This document shows positions 6,095-6,927 of a stretch of DNA of 6,927 bases, one piece after another. Made by a program: the position numbers and the translations under genes. The notes beneath the pieces are model-generated. The model saw nothing but the letters and a program-made list of their open reading frames with translations, searched no databases and was not told where the DNA came from. Positions within the stretch are counted from its first letter, which is position 1. Every line of letters begins with the position of its first letter. Source of the DNA: an uncultured bacterium (GTDB lineage: Bacteria; Bacteroidota; Bacteroidia; Bacteroidales; Muribaculaceae); contig CAMHGU010000120.1 of NCBI GenBank assembly GCA_946184715.1, positions 1 to 6,927 of the forward strand, written 5' to 3'.

Positions 6095-6220
6095 TGAGGA
6101 GCACGCTCGCTGGCGCTCGCTGAGGAGTACGGCGGCCGTGGCCGCCTGAGGAGGGCGCCGCTGCGCGGCTGAGGAGGGCGCCGCTGCGCGGCTGAGGAGG
6201 GCGCCGCTGCGCTCGCTGGG
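6095..6220. repeat. Second array of the TGAGGA palindromic repeat
   Basis: Five units start at 6095 (type B, 26 bp), 6121 (26 bp), 6147 (type A, 23 bp), 6170 (type A, 23 bp) and 6193 (24 bp, A head fused to a B-like end); a decayed TGGGAGGG trails at 6217. The second unit has a longer stem, GGCGGCC (6131-6137) with GGCCGCC (6140-6146). The array is the same family and lies in the same strand orientation as the one at 56-360. It begins within about ten bases of the ABC gene stop and ends next to the TM2 promoter. On the minus strand its last GC-rich unit is followed by T-rich DNA, so it could also terminate the ABC transcript. Confidence 0.92.
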
Positions 6221-6226
6221 AGGGCT

Positions 6227-6925
6227 TCAATCGAGGTGGCAGTCGGCGGCGGGGGCGTGGTGGTGGGCGGTGTGGCACACGCTGAGGGTGCGGTCGATGA
6301 TGAGGTGGCGATTGGCGAGGGGTGCGATGCCGGTCATCTCGTGCGATACGAGGACGATGGTGGTGCCCGGCGCTATGCGCTCGATGGTGGCGTAGATGCG
6401 CTGCTCGAATCGCTTATCAACGTAGGATAGCGGCTCGTCGAGGACGAGGAGTTCGGGGTCGGCCACGAGGGCGCGGCCCAGGAGGGCGCGTTGCATCATC
6501 CCGCCCGAGAGCTGCCCGATGGCTTTGCCGGCGGCCTCGGTGATGCCCATCTGCTCAAGCATGCGGTCAATGGCCTCATTATCGGCCGGCGAGGGGCGCC
6601 GGAGCGCCGAGCGGGGGCTCAGCAGGCCCGCGGCAACCACTTCGCGCACGGTAATCGGGAATCGGCTGTCGATCATATTCTTTTGGGGCAGGTAGCCTAC
6701 GGTGAGCGCATTGGTGACGTTGCCGTCGGGGTCGAAATAGACCACGGAGCCGGTAGTGGGCTTAAGCAGGCGCAGCAGAATCTTGAGGAGGGTGGACTTG
6801 CCGCCGCCGTTAGGGCCGGTGATGGCGATGAAGTCGCCGCGGCGCACCTCGAGGTTGATGTCCGAGAGCACCTCGCGGTCGTCGTAGCGGTGGGATATGT
6901 CGGTGAGGCTGATAATCTTATTCAC
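6227..6925 (-). CDS. Metal ABC transporter ATP-binding protein, ZnuC-like
   Basis: This is the cytoplasmic ATPase of a metal-uptake ABC importer, probably for Zn or Mn, partnered with an ABC permease and a periplasmic binding protein that are not in the window. Visible motifs are Walker A GPNGGGKST (37-45), the Q-loop in YLPQ (Gln81), the signature LSGGMMQR (139-146), Walker B LLVLDEP (159-165, Glu164 catalytic), the D-loop SYVD (167-170) and the H-loop His195 in SHE. The triple-Gly Walker A is characteristic of the ZnuC/MntB branch. The C-terminal tail from Cys217 is His/Cys-rich. The 232-residue length is slightly short of the usual ~240-260. The GTG at 6925 starts a normal family N-terminus (MNKIISLTDISHRYD), but only two bases of the window lie upstream, so an earlier start cannot be excluded. 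The gene's promoter is off the window. Confidence 0.92.
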   Translation of the reverse strand: MNKIISLTDISHRYDDREVLSDINLEVRRGDFIAITGPNGGGKSTLLKILLRLLKPTTGSVVYFDPDGNVTNALTVGYLPQKNMIDSRFPITVREVVAAGLLSPRSALRRPSPADNEAIDRMLEQMGITEAAGKAIGQLSGGMMQRALLGRALVADPELLVLDEPLSYVDKRFEQRIYATIERIAPGTTIVLVSHEMTGIAPLANRHLIIDRTLSVCHTAHHHAPAADCHLD

Positions 6926-6927
6926 AG

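Noticed and set aside
5973..6278. 101-codon minus-strand frame through the second repeat array
   Set aside because: It overlaps the end of the ABC gene, the repeats, the TM2 promoter and the TM2 start. The Arg/Pro-rich product is simply translated repeat.

Overview
The window looks like a chromosomal segment of a GC-rich gut Bacteroidales bacterium, probably Muribaculaceae. Promoters fit the Bacteroidota pattern (TTTG about 20 bp before TAnnTTTG), start codons lack Shine-Dalgarno sequences and have A/T-rich upstream DNA, and the gene set (YitT-DUF2179 permease, reverse rubrerythrin, TM2 and DUF805 proteins) is familiar in that group. The order is sure at the phylum level; the family assignment is an inference from composition.

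Layout. Positions 1-48 hold the terminator of a plus-strand gene lying off the left edge. Positions 56-360 hold a GC-rich array of short palindromic units with a roughly 49-bp dimeric period. A convergent hairpin terminator follows, then fabD on the minus strand (427-1305). A 200-bp divergent promoter region separates fabD from a plus-strand three-gene cluster: a YitT-type membrane protein (1506-2483), a YpfJ-type membrane-anchored zinc metallopeptidase (2496-3371) and a rubredoxin-first ('reverse') rubrerythrin (3410-3964). A strong hairpin at 4007-4045 separates this cluster from minus-strand genes: a zinc-ribbon membrane protein (4068-4832) with its own promoter, then a two-gene unit in which a TM2-domain protein (5606-5992) precedes a DUF805 protein with a Pro/Gln/Tyr-rich N-terminus (5006-5578). 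A second, shorter array of the same palindromic repeat (6095-6216) fills the space between the TM2 promoter and the stop codon of a metal-type ABC transporter ATPase (6227-6925), whose 5' end is at or beyond the right edge.

How the genes relate. FabD supplies malonyl-ACP for fatty acid synthesis and is transcribed alone here. The rubrerythrin is a peroxide-detoxifying enzyme of anaerobes; its linkage to YitT and the peptidase is probably co-transcription, with no pathway link visible. The TM2 and DUF805 proteins share a Tyr-Gly-Gln-Pro-rich tail or head, which hints at related surfaces. The ABC ATPase resembles ZnuC and ends in a His/Cys-rich tail, pointing to Zn or Mn uptake.

The least explained part is the repeat family. 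It occurs twice within 7 kb, next to gene 3' ends, has an alternating A/B unit order, and keeps its palindromes while their sequence changes. No CRISPR array, tRNA, rRNA, insertion sequence or recognisable defence system was seen.
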